A DNA stretch of 64,000 nt from positions 434,001-498,000 of the forward strand of contig VTFK01000016.1 of the NCBI GenBank assembly GCA_009617715.1, read 5' to 3'. This document shows positions 48,261 to 59,767 of the stretch, one piece after another; positions within the stretch are counted from its first letter, which is position 1, and every line of letters begins with the position of its first letter. The notes below the pieces were generated by a model, which did not search any database, had not been told where the DNA came from, and saw only the letters and a list, made by a program, of their open reading frames with translations. Position numbers and translations under genes: made by a program. The stretch is from Plectrocnemia conspersa (Eukaryota > Arthropoda > Insecta > Trichoptera > Polycentropodidae).

Positions 48261-50480
48261 CACGTTGATAAGGAAATTAAATTAAAAATGTTAATCAGGA
48301 TGACGAAATAATGTTTATGAAAACTGAGATAGTTATTAACTAAAAAAAAAAATTTTCCAAAATAATACTTTGTAATCTTATTAGACTTGTTGAAAGAAAT
48401 ATTTTTATTATAAATAATCAAAAAAAGAAACAGAATTATATATGTTTGATTTTGATTTAAAATAAAATAGCTTATATAATATTTTTAGTTGACTTTTTAT
48501 ATACTTGTTTGAAAAGATTTTTGCTAGATTATTTTGAGAAATAATCCAATTTTATTTCTCGGGAATTCTTCTTCAAAATAAATTGAAGCTAATGTATTTA
48601 GGACAATCTCTACTGATTACGGGAAGTTAAATGAAATGTGCAAAAAAGTTCATGAACGGATTTTTTCTTAAAAATATATTTTCACAGCGACTTTCGAGGT
48701 CAAACGTCAACCTGATTCGATTTCAATAACAATGGGAAACGTCTGGAAAATGAAAGATGAAATTTATAAAATGATAATGAATTCGTTTCTGGGGCGCGAT
48801 CAGAAAGGAGTATTACGTCTTTTTATCAAAATATGACTTTTCGCGAAAGCTCGTCGGTGATGATTTTAAAAATTTGCATATAAATTATTTTCGGCCACAG
48901 AAAACCCATCTCCGAATGCTTTTTGCTTTAGAATTTGTGCGTAAGTACATAATAATTTGTATAAGTAATTTCGAGAAGCGTTGCCGAAAACAAATTTCGC
49001 AATTAAAACTTGTATTTCTTATTTATCTTAGCCCAAATTTCGTATCTGTTTCAATCGAAATATTATTTTAGAACTTCAATTAATTCGTAGCTTTGTTACG
49101 AAATAATTTATCCGTCTCGGTGTATGCAAAATTTGTCGCGCAATAACGATTCCCAGCTCTCGCTTCAATATAATTAGTAAGTCCATAAGTATGCGCGTGT
49201 GCTTGGATTATAATATAACTGCGAGAGTCATGAACATAAAGGTTTTCCTAAAAGTTTTAATATCACGAGATATAGTGATATTTTACAAATAATTATTAAA
49301 AAAATATTTTTCTCCTAATCGTTCCTAATCGTAAAAAAATTAAATAAAACTCATAATATAATTAAACACTTAGTATTAATAATGATAATATTATTATAAT
49401 TATTTGCTTTAAATAATTATTTTTTAATTAAAAATTATTATTGCTAATCTTATATATATATACAAAAATACCCACGAATAATTGTTGGTAAGACCCGTCA
49501 TTGAACCTTATACATGTGTCGTCTCCATTAAACTCAAAATGGATGTTTTTATTTTTTTTTGACTGAAAACAATTTTAATTTTCTATGCTGCGGGCGCAAA
49601 TTTAAATAAAACATTGTGCATCTAAACTATAAGACTTCTGTATAAAATGCATTTTTTTACTTTTTGCCCCAGCTGCATTTTGTATACTTTTTACCATTTA
49701 TGGGAAAATACGTACTCTAAGCCACTGTTTTTGATACGATATTAATTATGTCTGTCTTATATTAAGCCAGTCAAAAATAGTATATACGTTAATCTCTTCC
49801 CATTTCTCTATAGAAAATAAGCTAGAACACTACATAAAATAATAAACAGTATTCTAAAATTCGTTATTTGTGATATTAGGTACAACAATAATCTAATGAG
49901 TTAAATTGCGATAAAAACAATTTACACCTACAAGAAAGTAGTGAGACACGAGGCTGAAATAGTGACATATTTAAATAGCTATAAATTTAGCTATTATTTT
50001 TTTTCCATTAAATTAAATTTAATAACACACAGCTAATTATAATATGAGGCATTTAAATATATGTGATATGTCACATTTACTTTCAATAAACAATTTTAAT
50101 TTAAAAAATACTTTTTATTTCAATATATAATATCTATATGTTAAAACATAAATTACACGTCACAATAATTTCTCCAAAAATGGTGAGCAGTAGCAACGTG
50201 ACACTTGCACATGTTATTTATCCTGGTACTTTTAAATCAACTGTGTTATTTTTAAAATTTTAACTTTAAGGTTAAAATGAACTGTACTGAAGACTAATTA
50301 CTATAAACAAATAAGTTTTGAAATCAAAACATTTATTAATATATTATTATTATTTACTTAGGTAGATGTTTAAAAATTCAATTTTTTTATTATTAATATT
50401 ATTATATGTGAAAATGATATTCAACTCAAAACAAAGAGAAAAAAGTAGATTGCCCGTTATTACATCCGTTTTCATTTGAG
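48261..50480. other. AT-rich non-coding DNA
   Basis: A more balanced patch at 48670-48870 has no coding signal. The 65-aa frame at 48874-49071 is unremarkable. Nothing else is supported. Confidence 0.45.
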
Positions 50481-51068
50481 TAATCTTATACGAACGGATT
50501 ATCCTTGCGGCGTATTGCGAATTCAAACATGGCGAGTCGTTCCGCTAGAGAATAGAAAAAGCTTTCAAATAAATGGAAGATAAAACCAGACCAGAGTCAG
50601 TGAGGGTAAGTTCGTCAGCGTCATTCATTTCCACCCCGTTTTCAACGTCAGGGATTTCCTGAGAACATTAAATGTGTCGTTAGGCGTCAAACTCGCTCAT
50701 GTCTACTATTGTAGACCACTGAAATGTACATATGTTTAATCGAATTTCGTATACAATTACAATAAAAAATTTAATAAATTAGGGTATATGATTTCTTAGT
50801 AACCATTTTTATGCTTTAAAGTAATGTTCATAAGCAATACATTTATTTAGATATATCTTAATACTTGTCAGAATCAATTGAAAATAATAACATTTGATTT
50901 TGAGCGATTTCCAATGTGTAATGTAGTAAAAATCAAAGTTTTTTCTGACATACTGGTGACTTGGACGAGTTTAATGACTAGGGACAGTTTGTAAGCATAT
51001 ATTATCGTGTATGTTTTATAACAGTATATGTATGTACTACATTCTCACGAATGCGATTGTATGAATTC
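50481..51068. other. Non-coding DNA
   Basis: A balanced patch (50490-50710) includes a donor-like GAGGGTAAGT near 50607, but no frame supports an exon. The rest is AT-rich. Confidence 0.35.
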
Positions 51069-51648
51069 TAATGCTTGAACTACACTCTCTGGAATTGGTC
51101 CGAACCGAAGTTCAACTTAAGTCGGCCGAGGTCGCCGACTTCCGAGTAGCGGCCACATTGCCACAAATATCATATGCCGTCAGGAGGCCGGGCTTGAATG
51201 ACGTCCGCACGGCGGCTGGTGTCATGTACAGCTGGCATATTTGCGCGCTATCGAAAAATGTGCCAAACAATCGCAATTTTTAAATTTGTATATTATTAAA
51301 ATTACGTTACTAATAATTATAAAAGTTTGTGTGGGCACTCACCAATACAATATCAGTGAAATTTTTTCGGTCGTAAATATTCAATTTACGCAAAATCTTT
51401 GTCGGCTTTTGCAAAATGCCATAAGGCATATAAAGTATACTTCAGAATACGAACACTACATCTGTGACTATCCTAAAATTTGTTGCCATCGATTCTAAAC
51501 AAGAATTCGTTATAGTGTGACATTTATATAAACCGATCAAAGAAAAATATAAGGAAATTCGATTTCTTTAACAAAATCAAGTAGCACTAATTATTTTTTT
51601 TAAAATATTTAATTTTATATGAAAAAAAATATAATAACGATATCTGTT
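51069..51648 (+). mobile_element. Truncated second copy of the 1.05-kb TIR element
   Basis: From TGCTTGAACTACACTCTC (51072) this copy follows 19692-20210 for about 575 bp. Relative to that copy it has extra segments of about 19 nt (near 51142-51160) and about 41 nt (near 51285-51325). These lengths are not multiples of three and the first copy has a stop in the equivalent frame, so the 70-aa and 85-aa open frames here are not conserved coding regions. The copy ends where a CR1/Jockey-type element begins, and the right TIR was not found. Confidence 0.75.
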
Positions 51649-53118
51649 TGATAAATTATTATTATTTTATTTTAATAATTTATTTAGCTTCATAGCTAAT
51701 CTTAACATCTAACAAATTTAGTAAACACATATAAAAATATATAAAAAATACATTACAGAAAGAAAAAATAAAAATATACAATAATAAAGTCTTAATATTA
51801 TAATTTATTTCTATATGTACGAAGGTGTTTTTTTATTCCATTTATGAAACCCGTTATATTTTTGCTGTTTCGAGTTTCTCTTGGAAGACTATTATATAAA
51901 TCAAAACCTCCGTACATAATTCCCCTAGCCGTACTCGTTTTCTTATACTTAATTATCTTTAAATTTTCTCTATTTCTAGTATTATATTTATGTATATCTT
52001 TATTTCTTATTAAATACTTATTAAAATATTTTGGTAACATATTATTTTCTAACTTATATATAAATACTAAAACATTCATACTCAATATTTTTTGAACATT
52101 CAACAATAATAATCTATCAATCATACTTTTACAATTAGTTAATCTATTTTTATTTAAAATTACTCTCATTGCCCTATTTTGTAATTTTTGCAATATTTGT
52201 TTATCTAATTTATTTAACATATTTAATAGTGTTGCACAATAATTAAAATGGGGCAATATTATACTATTGTAAATTATTTTTTTTGTATTTATATTTAATA
52301 TATTTTTTAATCTAGATAATAAACCTATTTTTCTACTAATTTTTTTTTAATATGTAATTACAATGTTCTTTAAAATTTAATTTTGTATCAACAATTACTC
52401 CTAAATATTTTATATTATCCACTATTTCTATACTAGATTATTTATTACTATTATCTAACACATTTTTATAATTAATAAACATATATATAGTTTTATTCTC
52501 ATTTAATTTAAGTACATTATTCTTTAACCATATTTCTAATATACTTAATTCATTATTTAAATTATTTACAATTTCTTTAATGTTATCACCTATGCAATAC
52601 ATTAATGTGTCATCCGCAAATAGATGAATTTTACATTTTTTTCACGTTATTAACTATATCATTAATATACAAAACAAATAACAATGGTCCCAATTTAGAC
52701 CCTTGTGGTACTCCATAAGACTCTAATTTCTCTTCAAAATATACATTATTTATTTTAACTTTTTTTTTCTTTTATATAAGTAATTATTAAACCATCTTAA
52801 AACTATATCACTTATACCTATACTCTCCAATTTTTTTAACATTATTTTTCTGTCTATTGTTTCGAAGGCTCTCTTGAAATCCAAGAAAACTGCTCCAATG
52901 ATTTTGTTTGTATCCTTAGCCAACAGCCAATCATTTATCACTACTTGTAATGCAGTTTCAGTGGAATGCTTTTCTCTGAATCCCGATTGTTGTTCACATA
53001 TTATGTTTTGAGAAGTAATAAATTCCTTTAATTGTTTGATTACTACTTCTTCTATTATTTTTTCTATACACGGTAGCATATTGATTGGTCTCATTTCTTC
53101 AACTTTTTTACTCTTTTA
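51649..53118 (-). pseudogene. CR1/Jockey-group non-LTR retrotransposon, 5'-truncated, near-complete reverse transcriptase
   Basis: Minus strand. The translation starts VEEMRPINMLPCIEKIIEE (from about 53109), the first RT motif, then QQSGFREKHSTETALQVV and GAVFLDFKRAFETIDR (DF-x-x-AFD-type). GVPQGSKLGPLLFVLYINDI follows (motif at 52697-52714) and then LFADDTLMYC (FADD codons 52609-52620), the catalytic pair. KYLGVIVDTKLNFKEH and LPHFNYCATLLNMLNK follow, with a C-terminal domain ending RTYRNKL at 51798. Disruptions are three frameshifts, all at T7-T9 runs (about 52345, 52640 and 52757), and one in-frame stop near 52438. The endonuclease and ORF1 are missing. The 3' tail carries a TTAGCT/AGCTAA hairpin and ends in an AATAAA/(AAT)n-like run next to 51649. 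All catalytic residues seen are intact. Confidence 0.9.
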
Positions 53119-53316
53119 ACCATATTGTATGCAAACATTATATTTGATCTTTCACACTACAAATCTAGCGAGGTTTACGAGCATGTTTGGTGCCTCAAAC
53201 TGCATCGCCTCATAGAGTTTGCTTGTACTGACAATATCATATGCTGTTTTAAAGTCCATTAATGCATTATAAATGGCAAATTTATACTCTATGGCTTTTT
53301 CTAATATCGTAATAAG
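53119..53316 (-). pseudogene. RTE-type reverse transcriptase fragment
   Basis: Minus-strand translation reads LITILEKAIEYKFAIYNALM, then DFKTAYDIVSTSKLYEAM, then LVNLARFVV, stop, KIKYNVCIQYG. This matches the RTE-clade block in which (F/I)DFK-x-AYD-x-(I/V) is followed by LY-x-x-M, a short Pro/Leu helix and C-x-V-x-V-x-G. The YD Asp is present. Only about 65 codons remain and both ends are abrupt. It touches the 5' break of the CR1/Jockey-group copy, so the two are either neighbouring truncated insertions or an insertion of one into the other. Confidence 0.75.
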
Positions 53317-53440
53317 TGATTATTCAATTATTAATATATATGTTTTTACTTAGATCTTTAATTCACATGATACTCCTCGATACATTATGATTCCCTTAAA
53401 GGCAAGAAAACATGATCTGCTAAAGTTTTACACGCGACGC
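53317..53440. other. AT-rich non-coding DNA
   Basis: No feature. Confidence 0.4.
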
Positions 53441-53840
53441 TGGGCAACAGGTCTTGAAAAGTTAAGCCCCAAAAGTCCCGGCTAACCGGAAAACAATGGA
53501 ATAATCCCTTTTGTTTGATATCGATTTTGCAGAATGCATGGCGCCGCTTTATCAACGGCGTTTTAATGAGTTTCTTGTCGATCGGGTTCTAGATGAAAAG
53601 TTGGCGACTCGGCGAACGATCGTCGGGCCCTGGGGGGCGAGTTTTTGGAAAAAACTGCGCCCTGGGGGAAAAGGCCCCTCCGCACAGTGTGCACAAAGGG
53701 CGGGTCTTTCGCTTTCAAGCGGCCGGAAAAGTTGATTTGTGAACGAAATTGGCGTAAAGCGAGCGGGAATGTGTCGTTAATGGGACAACTGGGAAGTCGA
53801 TGCCTTTGATCCGCTGCGTAAACACTTGTGAATAGGATAC
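53441..53840. other. GC-rich non-coding island
   Basis: Among the most GC-rich parts of the window. The 74-aa plus frame (53511-53735) has no recognised domain. GC words include GGGCCCTGGGGGGCGAG and CCGGCTAACCGG. Candidate conserved element or unannotated 5' exon; no decisive signal. Confidence 0.3.
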
Positions 53841-54135
53841 ACGTGTACTACACTACTCTGGATTTATTTTATTAAAAATATATATAATATTCATATAAAA
53901 AAGCATTGAAAGTTTTTGAAAATTAGATTCAATTATCAGGACATTTATTAGAAATAATACCTTGTGGGTTAATGTGTATCATGAATACGGAAAAATCTTA
54001 CTAGACCATCATTGATCAACTACTGTTTAGTAATATGTGTATTAGTTATTCAGAAAATATATTAAATTAGTTTTCTCTTTACACTCGTAATTCTTCGTAC
54101 TCTAACCACTATAGAGAATTATTCATAGCGTCTTG
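53841..54135. other. AT-rich non-coding DNA
   Basis: Nothing supported. Confidence 0.5.
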
Positions 54136-54450
54136 TATGTGAAAAGCGGCGCGGGTGGTAAATGAGGTAATCCCACCACCCACACGTGGGCCACCCGCGG
54201 CTCCCTCGATTTTACGAACTTCATATTTCAGTCGTAAATATTTAATTAAATATTTCGCACTAGCTGGCAGCGGGGATCGTCAAACGCGGACCGCGGCCCT
54301 CCGGTTTCAGACCGACTCCCCTTCCGGCCCGAATTCCTTCATTGGTATTCGCGTTGCTGCTTCACGGTTTTACCTGCTGTTACCTGTCTTTTCCTTAAGC
54401 GCGGGCAGATTATAAATTTATGCTCGTTTATTGTGATCGTAACTTAGGAT
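54136..54450. other. GC-rich non-coding island
   Basis: GC-rich halves flank an AT core (TCGTAAATATTTAATTAAAT, about 54231-54250). Words such as CCACCCACACGTGGGCCACC are present. The 86-aa plus frame (54155-54415) is Pro/Arg/Ser-rich without a known domain and without supporting splice sites. Uncertain. Confidence 0.3.
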
Positions 54451-55800
54451 CGGCCGACACTTAAAAAGCTTTCTAGTGTGAGAAGTAGGGATAGGGAGAG
54501 ATTTGCGATTTGTAATTGTAAAAAATAAATATTTTAAAGCACTGTATCTTTGAACTTTGCATACACTTATTTATAAAATAATCAATAGTAGTGGTATGGA
54601 GATTGCCACAAAAAGAGATTTAAAGTTCAGAGCGTCTAATGTCTCAAGATGGTCATAAAATAAAATATCGTATATACATTAGAAAAAAGCAAAAAAATAC
54701 AAAATAATAAAATTCCATCAAATTGCTAATACGATAAGATACCTTTCGCACAAAGTTATTCAATAAATCTAATAATTTAAACTTCATATTTAAAGAAACC
54801 ATCACATAGATCACACGATAATGGATCTTAATATATATTTAAATCATTTTAGTGATTTTAAAATTTAAGAAACCCTTAAAAAATTATTTTTATACTCTTA
54901 AAATGATCCTAAAGTTATTTTATAATCGCAGATAAATTTAGCCAAAAGAGTCGGAAATTATGCCAAGTGGTATAAATCTCTAACATCTAGTTGTTTTTAA
55001 AGTTGATTAATTTTTTGTTCAACCAAATCAGGTTTATAATATATATGAAAATAATTCTGGTTTAAGATATAAATTAATACACTGGCACGTAAATAAAATC
55101 AAATAATATTTTCTCAATGTTTAATATTTTATTTTAAACTAAGCTGCGTTGCTTTCACGATAGTCTTGTAAATTGCTTTGTTTACGCATTTGAATGTCGG
55201 TGCTTATTTCTATTTCTGGGTGATCTCGCCTATTTGTATAATACGATTTCTCTCGAGGGTTGCATTATAAAGCGCCTTTGTTCTAACACAGAATGATGTA
55301 GGAGACCCTAGACTTTTAATTATGTTTGCATTGCCTTTATTTTTTAATTAATGTCTTATGTTATTATTATGTCTAAGTTTTACAGTTTTATTATAGGTGT
55401 ATTATTTTTTTATATTGGCAAATAATTATTACACAAATATTAAGAAATTCGATATAAACTGTGATTCATGATTATAAATTTAATTACTTGTATTTAATGA
55501 TTTCGAAAACTTTGTATTGTAGATATGCCATAGAAAGCTTTTTAATATTTGATTTTTAATTTTCTCTATTTTATTATTACATTACCTATTTGAAAAGACA
55601 GATATACCTGTAAAAATCAATGCCTTTAATACACGCTTTTGAAGAATAATGTTCTAAAATATTTTGTCAACCAAAGAGAGACTTATGTCAATTATTTAGG
55701 AGCTCCAGCTCAAATACATAATGTTAAGAATTTGCTTGAGGATACTGTAATATATGTTTTACAAATGAAAGAAAAGCCATTTTGTGGTATGTATCATAAT
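54451..55800. other. AT-rich non-coding DNA
   Basis: No supported feature; a mildly balanced patch is at 55140-55320. Confidence 0.5.
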
Positions 55801-56190
55801 ATTCAATAACGCCCAGCCCACGCGATTTTCGAGTGCTTTGTGCAAATTTCTCGCAACACTGCAAAGTTTCAGTTTTTGTTTTTATTCAAATATTTCTTGC
55901 AGCGTGACGTCACTCAGAGTGTAGTGGTAAAGGCGGTGGGGTCGTTTGCGTAATACGACTGTACATATTAAACAGTGAATTCCGTTTGTTTGCTCACCTT
56001 AATATGATAATTCAACGCGTTATCTACAACGCATTGTTTTGCCCAATTTGAATAGAATGTAAATCGGAAAATTATTATAATTAGTCGCGGGGATAAATAA
56101 CGGATCGACCCCCGACACCAAAATCGTTACGTTCTTCTGTAGCGGTGTGTTACGTTTACGGCTACGTGGCGGTCAGATTTATGTGTGACA
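55801..56190. other. GC-raised non-coding island
   Basis: Contains GTGACGTCAC (CRE-like palindrome, about 55905-55914), CGCGTTATC and several TTTACG/ACGTTTACG words, without a coding frame. Candidate regulatory element by inference. Confidence 0.35.
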
Positions 56191-57580
56191 AGGAGACACT
56201 AGTCATAGTGCTTATTTTTTGGTAATAAAAATGTTTATAATATATCATTATTATAATTTGATGATCAAAAATACACTGTACGACAATCATCAGCTGCGAA
56301 AGTCCTAATCTAAATGTTTTTAAATTGATAAAACATCTTGATTATTAGCTTAATATTCTTCTTAAACTATCATTTTGTACAGCGGTTTATTTTTAAAAAC
56401 AAATATTTTTAAAAAAAATTTTGATATTTATTTTTAATGTAATTTATAAATTATTTTTATATAGGCAATTATTTATTGTCGAATATAACGTTAACTTTTA
56501 GTGATTTCTTTTCATTGTCTCATTATATTTTATACAAATTAACTAAGAGAATACATACATATAAATACTTCAATCAAAATTTATTAACACAAACTTACAT
56601 ATTCACGAAAATTATTTTTGGTAATTTCTGGAAAAAAGTGCAAAATTAATATTTTTCATTGTTCGAGAATTAATAATTATTAATTTAAAAAAAGACGTTT
56701 TTATGATAAAAATAAATTTGCACAAATATTTTTATTGTTTTACAACTGATGCATAAAAAGGGTGGGTCTGTGTCAGATGCTCAATTTTATATTTTGTTTT
56801 AAAAGAGGGCAAAAGTAATTGAATGACAATTTTTTAATGACTTTCCTCACCTCTTTAATTGGAATTATTTTTAGAATATGTAAGAAGTAAATTAATAATC
56901 AGATAAGAATAAATTGCTTTGTGTAGAAATCGAGTAATTTAAGAATAATGGAGGATTTTCACAGAATTACGCCAATAAGTTTGTCTGTCGGTGTCACTTT
57001 TTTTACCTTTATCTTGTTCAAAATTTTGAAGTTTGTTCGCTTTAATGATTATACATTTTCCTGAGAAAATCTTAAACTCAGAGAAACCAGTTTGTTTTAT
57101 TTTAATAAAATATTTTTTATTGGACTAGATTATCATAATTTGCTACAAATTTATTGATAGAATAAAAATAGTGCTAAGAAAATCAGAGTATATTTTTAAA
57201 TGTTTATAGTTAAAGTTTAAATACCTTTATTAAATAATTTGAACATTATAATTTTATTATGTTTATTAATAATATCTTTACTTCATAATCGTATGTTGTT
57301 CACAAGATACAATGCATATTTTTTATATTAAAATAAAAACTCTCATATAAAATTACATCATTTTTGAATCATATAAGAGCTTTGTTTTCATGTAATAAAA
57401 TTCCCAGTAAAGTATTTCAAAGTAATGAAAACATATAAAGTAGGATTTAAAGTAAAAGCTGAACATTTTTTCCGAGATTCGAAATTTTATTTAAAGCAAT
57501 TGTGGTGAGTTTTTATTTTGAATTGTTTTATTTATAACCTATATAACATAACTGTGCTTTATTTTTCAATTGAGCGCTTT
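56191..57580. other. AT-rich non-coding DNA
   Basis: No supported feature. Confidence 0.5.
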
Positions 57581-57905
57581 TGACGTGCGATAAGGCGTAA
57601 TATGTTTGTAATATCGGTTCATCGCCCTTTCCTAATCATTTACTAGAGGTCAGGGTTGGAAAAACAAATGGGGGAAAATTGCGTAGCAAGAGGGTGGGAA
57701 AAATTTGCGGCATTACGTGGGCAAGAGTGTGCGCGAGCGTGTTTCACGGGATGTTGAAATAATACAAAAGATCCTTTTGATGTTTCTACGATTTTCTTTT
57801 CGGAAGTTTTTCCGGGACCGCTCAGGGGGACGTGCCACTCTCCCGACGTGCTCCAGAAGTCAACAACCTTTTTCCTCACTTTTGGTCGCGTAATTGAGAT
57901 TTTTG
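57581..57905. other. GC-raised non-coding island
   Basis: Frames of 103 aa (minus) and 62 aa (plus) overlap antisense; neither resembles a known protein. Purine-rich first half on the plus strand (GGGTTGGAAAAACAAATGGG), balanced second half. Confidence 0.3.
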
Positions 57906-58960
57906 CAGCGATTGTATAATAGTTCAGTAAGATGGATAAATGCGACAATATCAACCAATGACGTTAATCGAATAATGCTCTTAGTCTAAATATTTCATTA
58001 TATAGCTTAATAAATCAATTGAGTTTGATTTTTAATCATATTAAATTTTATTATCATTATTTACCGGTTGACCAATATCAATATACTTGATCAATTGCTA
58101 TATTAATTAGTGAATTCAATATTTTATTTTAATTTTAATTGAAACGTTTTAGTTGAAGCGATAGTAGTCCTCTTATAAATAGTCGGTATTTGTTCCTAAG
58201 CGTTCCGAGTAGTAAGGAATTTCTTTGAAAAAATTAGCAATTCTATTGTTGATGTGTAGTTTGGTTTTGTACCGCGAAACATACACATTGAAGGGGGTAG
58301 TAGGAATGCGGCGTTTTTCTTGACAACTGCTAGGTTTGTGGGTACGGCTCGTGCGACTTCACACGCGTGTAGGGCTTGTCTTCAACAAGTGTTGTGTATA
58401 AATCAAATTAAAGTTTTAATTTGTATTTTAGGATCCGGGTTTCATCGTGATTAAAATTAGTGGGGGTGTTACCAATTTTCTATTTTATTCTTACGATCAT
58501 TTAAAACAATATAAAAAACTCTACTGTCCTCAGTTAATGTTTGTCATAAGACATATAGTACAATATTTTCAGAACCCAAACTTAAAAAAAAATATGAAAA
58601 ATAATATGGATGAGTCACCTCTTATCTCGATGTGTTTGGAATATAGATTTGGCGTGGCACATGTAGCTGTAATATTTGTATCAAATGTTCATTATAAATT
58701 AAGATAAAGAAAATAATTATTCAGCATCTTTTTTTGTAATGTTAAAAGGTGAAACAAATCTAGATTTTTTTTAAATAATATTTTAATTTTAAATAAATAA
58801 TAAGCAATTATTTTATATTTTCATAAAACAAATAAATATTTTTTAGATTATATTATTTCTTAGACTCTATTTGCTGCACAGTAATACTGTTCCTTAACAA
58901 CAAATACCAATGTGCATTAATAATAAAAAAATCCACACACACTGCAATTTTTATTGTCGT
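57906..58960. other. Mostly AT-rich DNA
   Basis: A GC patch at 58255-58385 and an acceptor-like TTTTAG before 58432 are present. The 86-aa plus frame (58447-58707) has no recognisable motif. No gene is called. Confidence 0.35.
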
Positions 58961-59170
58961 TTTTTTATGTTTTTCTTTTTATATTCAATTTTTGATGAAA
59001 CTTTTATTAAGCCCACGGAGAGTTTACGACCGGTAATCGTACGTAAAGGCACTGCAGTTAACGCCCTATCGGCATTATTAATCGTAAAAACGGTAGATGC
59101 CAGCTATGAAACATGATTGAGGATCGTTTGGCCGAAACGAAAAATAGTACGGACGATTTTCATTACAGGC
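58961..59170. other. GC-raised non-coding patch
   Basis: Balanced DNA with CGACCGGTAATCGTACGTAA and ATTATTAATCG words; the 68-aa frame through it is unremarkable. Confidence 0.3.
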
Positions 59171-59431
59171 AGGCGTAAATTTTTAGCATTCGTACATTGG
59201 CTATCAAGCTTACTTTTAAATAAAACTAAAGTAAAATAATATTTTTCAGTTACTAAAATATTAAACAATTTTTAATAGGTTCTCACAAAATAAATGCATT
59301 TTTAATGTTTTGTATATTTATAATGGTAGTATTTCCCAGCTCGGCTTTTGATGACAGAGAAAAAATAATCTAGAACGTCGTTTAGACATTCACATTATTA
59401 CCCTTTACCAAATTAAGAGGCAAGAGGCGGT
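59171..59431. other. AT-rich DNA
   Basis: No feature supported; it may include eroded upstream parts of the Jockey relic that follows. Confidence 0.35.
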
Positions 59432-59767
59432 AAATACCTTGACTCCAATATTGAATTTAATAAACATATATTGAAAATTCGCTCCAGAGAGCTTGCCGCT
59501 ATTGCGGCACTTAGACCGATATGTATTAGAGAAAAAAATGTTTGTTAACAACTAATTAAACTCATTTTAACATATGCCTATTCTGTGTAAAGTAACACTA
59601 GTAATTTTATTTTTTCAAATATTAATTACAGAGCAACACTGTTATTTTCAAAACAGAAAATATTATACAAATATCTCGCAAATCCATACATACTAAGTCA
59701 CTTATCTCGTGTATCGGCGACCACGATAAAATCGCCATTAAATATAAATATAAGCTCAAAATGCTAA
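59432..59767 (+). pseudogene. Jockey-type reverse transcriptase C-terminal relic
   Basis: A single frame reads KYLDSNIEFNKHILKIRSR, matching the K-Y-L-G-x-x-L-D-x-x-L-x-F-x-x-H-I block. ELAAIAALRPICIREKNVC follows, then KLILTYAYSV, the conserved (P)-I-L-T-Y-A-x-x-x-W segment. The end reads ILYKYLANPYILSHLSR, the usual N-A-P-(W/Y)-Y-V-x-x-x-x-L-x-x-D segment. Two stops (59546, 59588) and small losses occur; the catalytic domain upstream is absent. A dead, 5'-truncated copy. Confidence 0.8.

Noticed and set aside
51071..51498. 70-aa and 85-aa frames in the truncated TIR copy
   Set aside because: The equivalent frame in the 19.7-kb copy has a stop and non-triplet indels.
51844..52095. 83-aa plus frame
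   Set aside because: Antisense shadow of the retrotransposon C-terminal domain on the minus strand.
57643..57954. 103-aa minus frame
   Set aside because: Composition-driven open frame with no known domain and an equally open antisense frame.
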